Positions 63,756-64,000 of a stretch of 64,000 nt of DNA are shown piece after piece (positions within the stretch are counted from its first letter, which is position 1; every line of letters starts with the position of its first letter). The notes below the pieces were generated by a model, which saw only the letters and a program-made list of their open reading frames with translations, was not told where the DNA came from and made no database searches. Both the position numbers and the translations under genes were made by a program. The stretch comes from Halorubrum sp. BOL3-1 (GTDB lineage Archaea; Halobacteriota; Halobacteria; Halobacteriales; Haloferacaceae): the NCBI RefSeq assembly GCF_004114375.1, contig NZ_CP034692.1:1984001-2048000 (forward strand), given 5' to 3'.

Positions 63756-64000
63756 ATGAACCACGAGCGCTCGCGCGGGCTGTACGACCGCGCGCTGTCG
63801 GTCATGCCGGGCGGCGTCAACTCCTCGGTCCGGGCGACGATGCCGCACCCGTTCTTCGTCGAGCGCGGCGACGGCGGCCACGTGATCGACGCCGACGGCA
63901 ACCGGTATATCGACTGGGTGATGGGGTACGGACCCCTGCTGTACGGCCACGACCTCCCGGACCCGGTCGAGGCGGCGGTCCGGTCGCACGTCGCGGAGGG
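63756..64000 (+). CDS. hemL: Glutamate-1-semialdehyde 2,1-aminomutase, 5' part
   Basis: PLP-dependent enzyme forming 5-aminolevulinate for haem and sirohaem synthesis. The first 81 residues are visible: [40 protein letters not shown] and [20 protein letters not shown], unmistakable for HemL. It continues past the window edge, so the PLP lysine is not seen. It relates functionally to the siroheme decarboxylase-like gene at 48178 but is not adjacent. Confidence 0.93.
   Translation, partial: MNHERSRGLYDRALSVMPGGVNSSVRATMPHPFFVERGDGGHVIDADGNRYIDWVMGYGPLLYGHDLPDPVEAAVRSHVAE

Overview
The window looks like chromosomal DNA from a haloarchaeon. It has very high GC, strongly acidic proteins and archaeal information-processing genes (PolD large subunit, EF-1 alpha, aEF-2, RadA, TBP, Orc1/Cdc6, RPA with its partner). 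It also has a sensory rhodopsin with its transducer, Tat lipoprotein signals, and TATA boxes about 25-35 nt before many start codons. Halorubrum or a close relative is my best guess; the genus is an inference. No rRNA, tRNA, CRISPR array or insertion sequence was recognised.

Layout. 1-1062: 5' part of argS. 1425-13823: a ten-gene, all-minus-strand cluster with an Fe(III) ABC transporter, a Tat-dependent GMC sugar oxidoreductase pair and a nearly complete polyprenyl-phosphate-sugar glycosylation set (epimerase, GT2, GT75-like protein, UPF0104 flippase-like protein, GT-C transferase). Four near-perfect DtxR-type palindromes stand before its four transcription units and I saw none elsewhere in the window. 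This is the most interesting system here: apparently iron-controlled surface glycan synthesis coupled to iron uptake. 13934-21762: rhomboid, S10, EF-1 alpha, homoserine dehydrogenase with an ACT protein, aEF-2, KDPG aldolase, ABM protein. 22194-30194: PolD large subunit interrupted by a mini-intein inside its catalytic motif, PPC protein, NifU-like protein, DUF5783 protein, KatG. 30414-35704: 2-oxoacid dehydrogenase operon (E1 alpha, E1 beta, E2, E3). 36022-39829: ribbon-helix-helix protein, RPA with its associated protein, tRNase Z. 39946-45475: small protein, ABC exporter, DUF5789 protein, creatininase family protein, DUF5790 protein, aldo/keto reductase. 45729-48153: phototaxis transducer and sensory rhodopsin, the transducer carrying an in-frame TGA near its 5' end. 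48178-55096: siroheme decarboxylase-like fusion, HisG, several very small proteins, LarB, RpiA, Orc1/Cdc6. 55202-61474: tRNA G10 methyltransferase, TBP, membrane protein, XPD/DinG-type helicase, ACT regulator, RadA. 61972-64000: an Amt-PII fusion and the start of hemL.

Cross-cutting structure. Four intergenic copies of a composite repeat (1146-1364, 21885-22053, 38417-38860, 49788-50120) contain two hairpins whose stems change in a compensated way between copies, followed in three copies by smaller direct-repeat modules. This suggests a structured RNA or DNA element rather than a gene. A perfect 23-bp inverted repeat lies between the divergent DUF5789 and creatininase promoters. Short tandem repeats with 27- or 30-nt units occur in several places.
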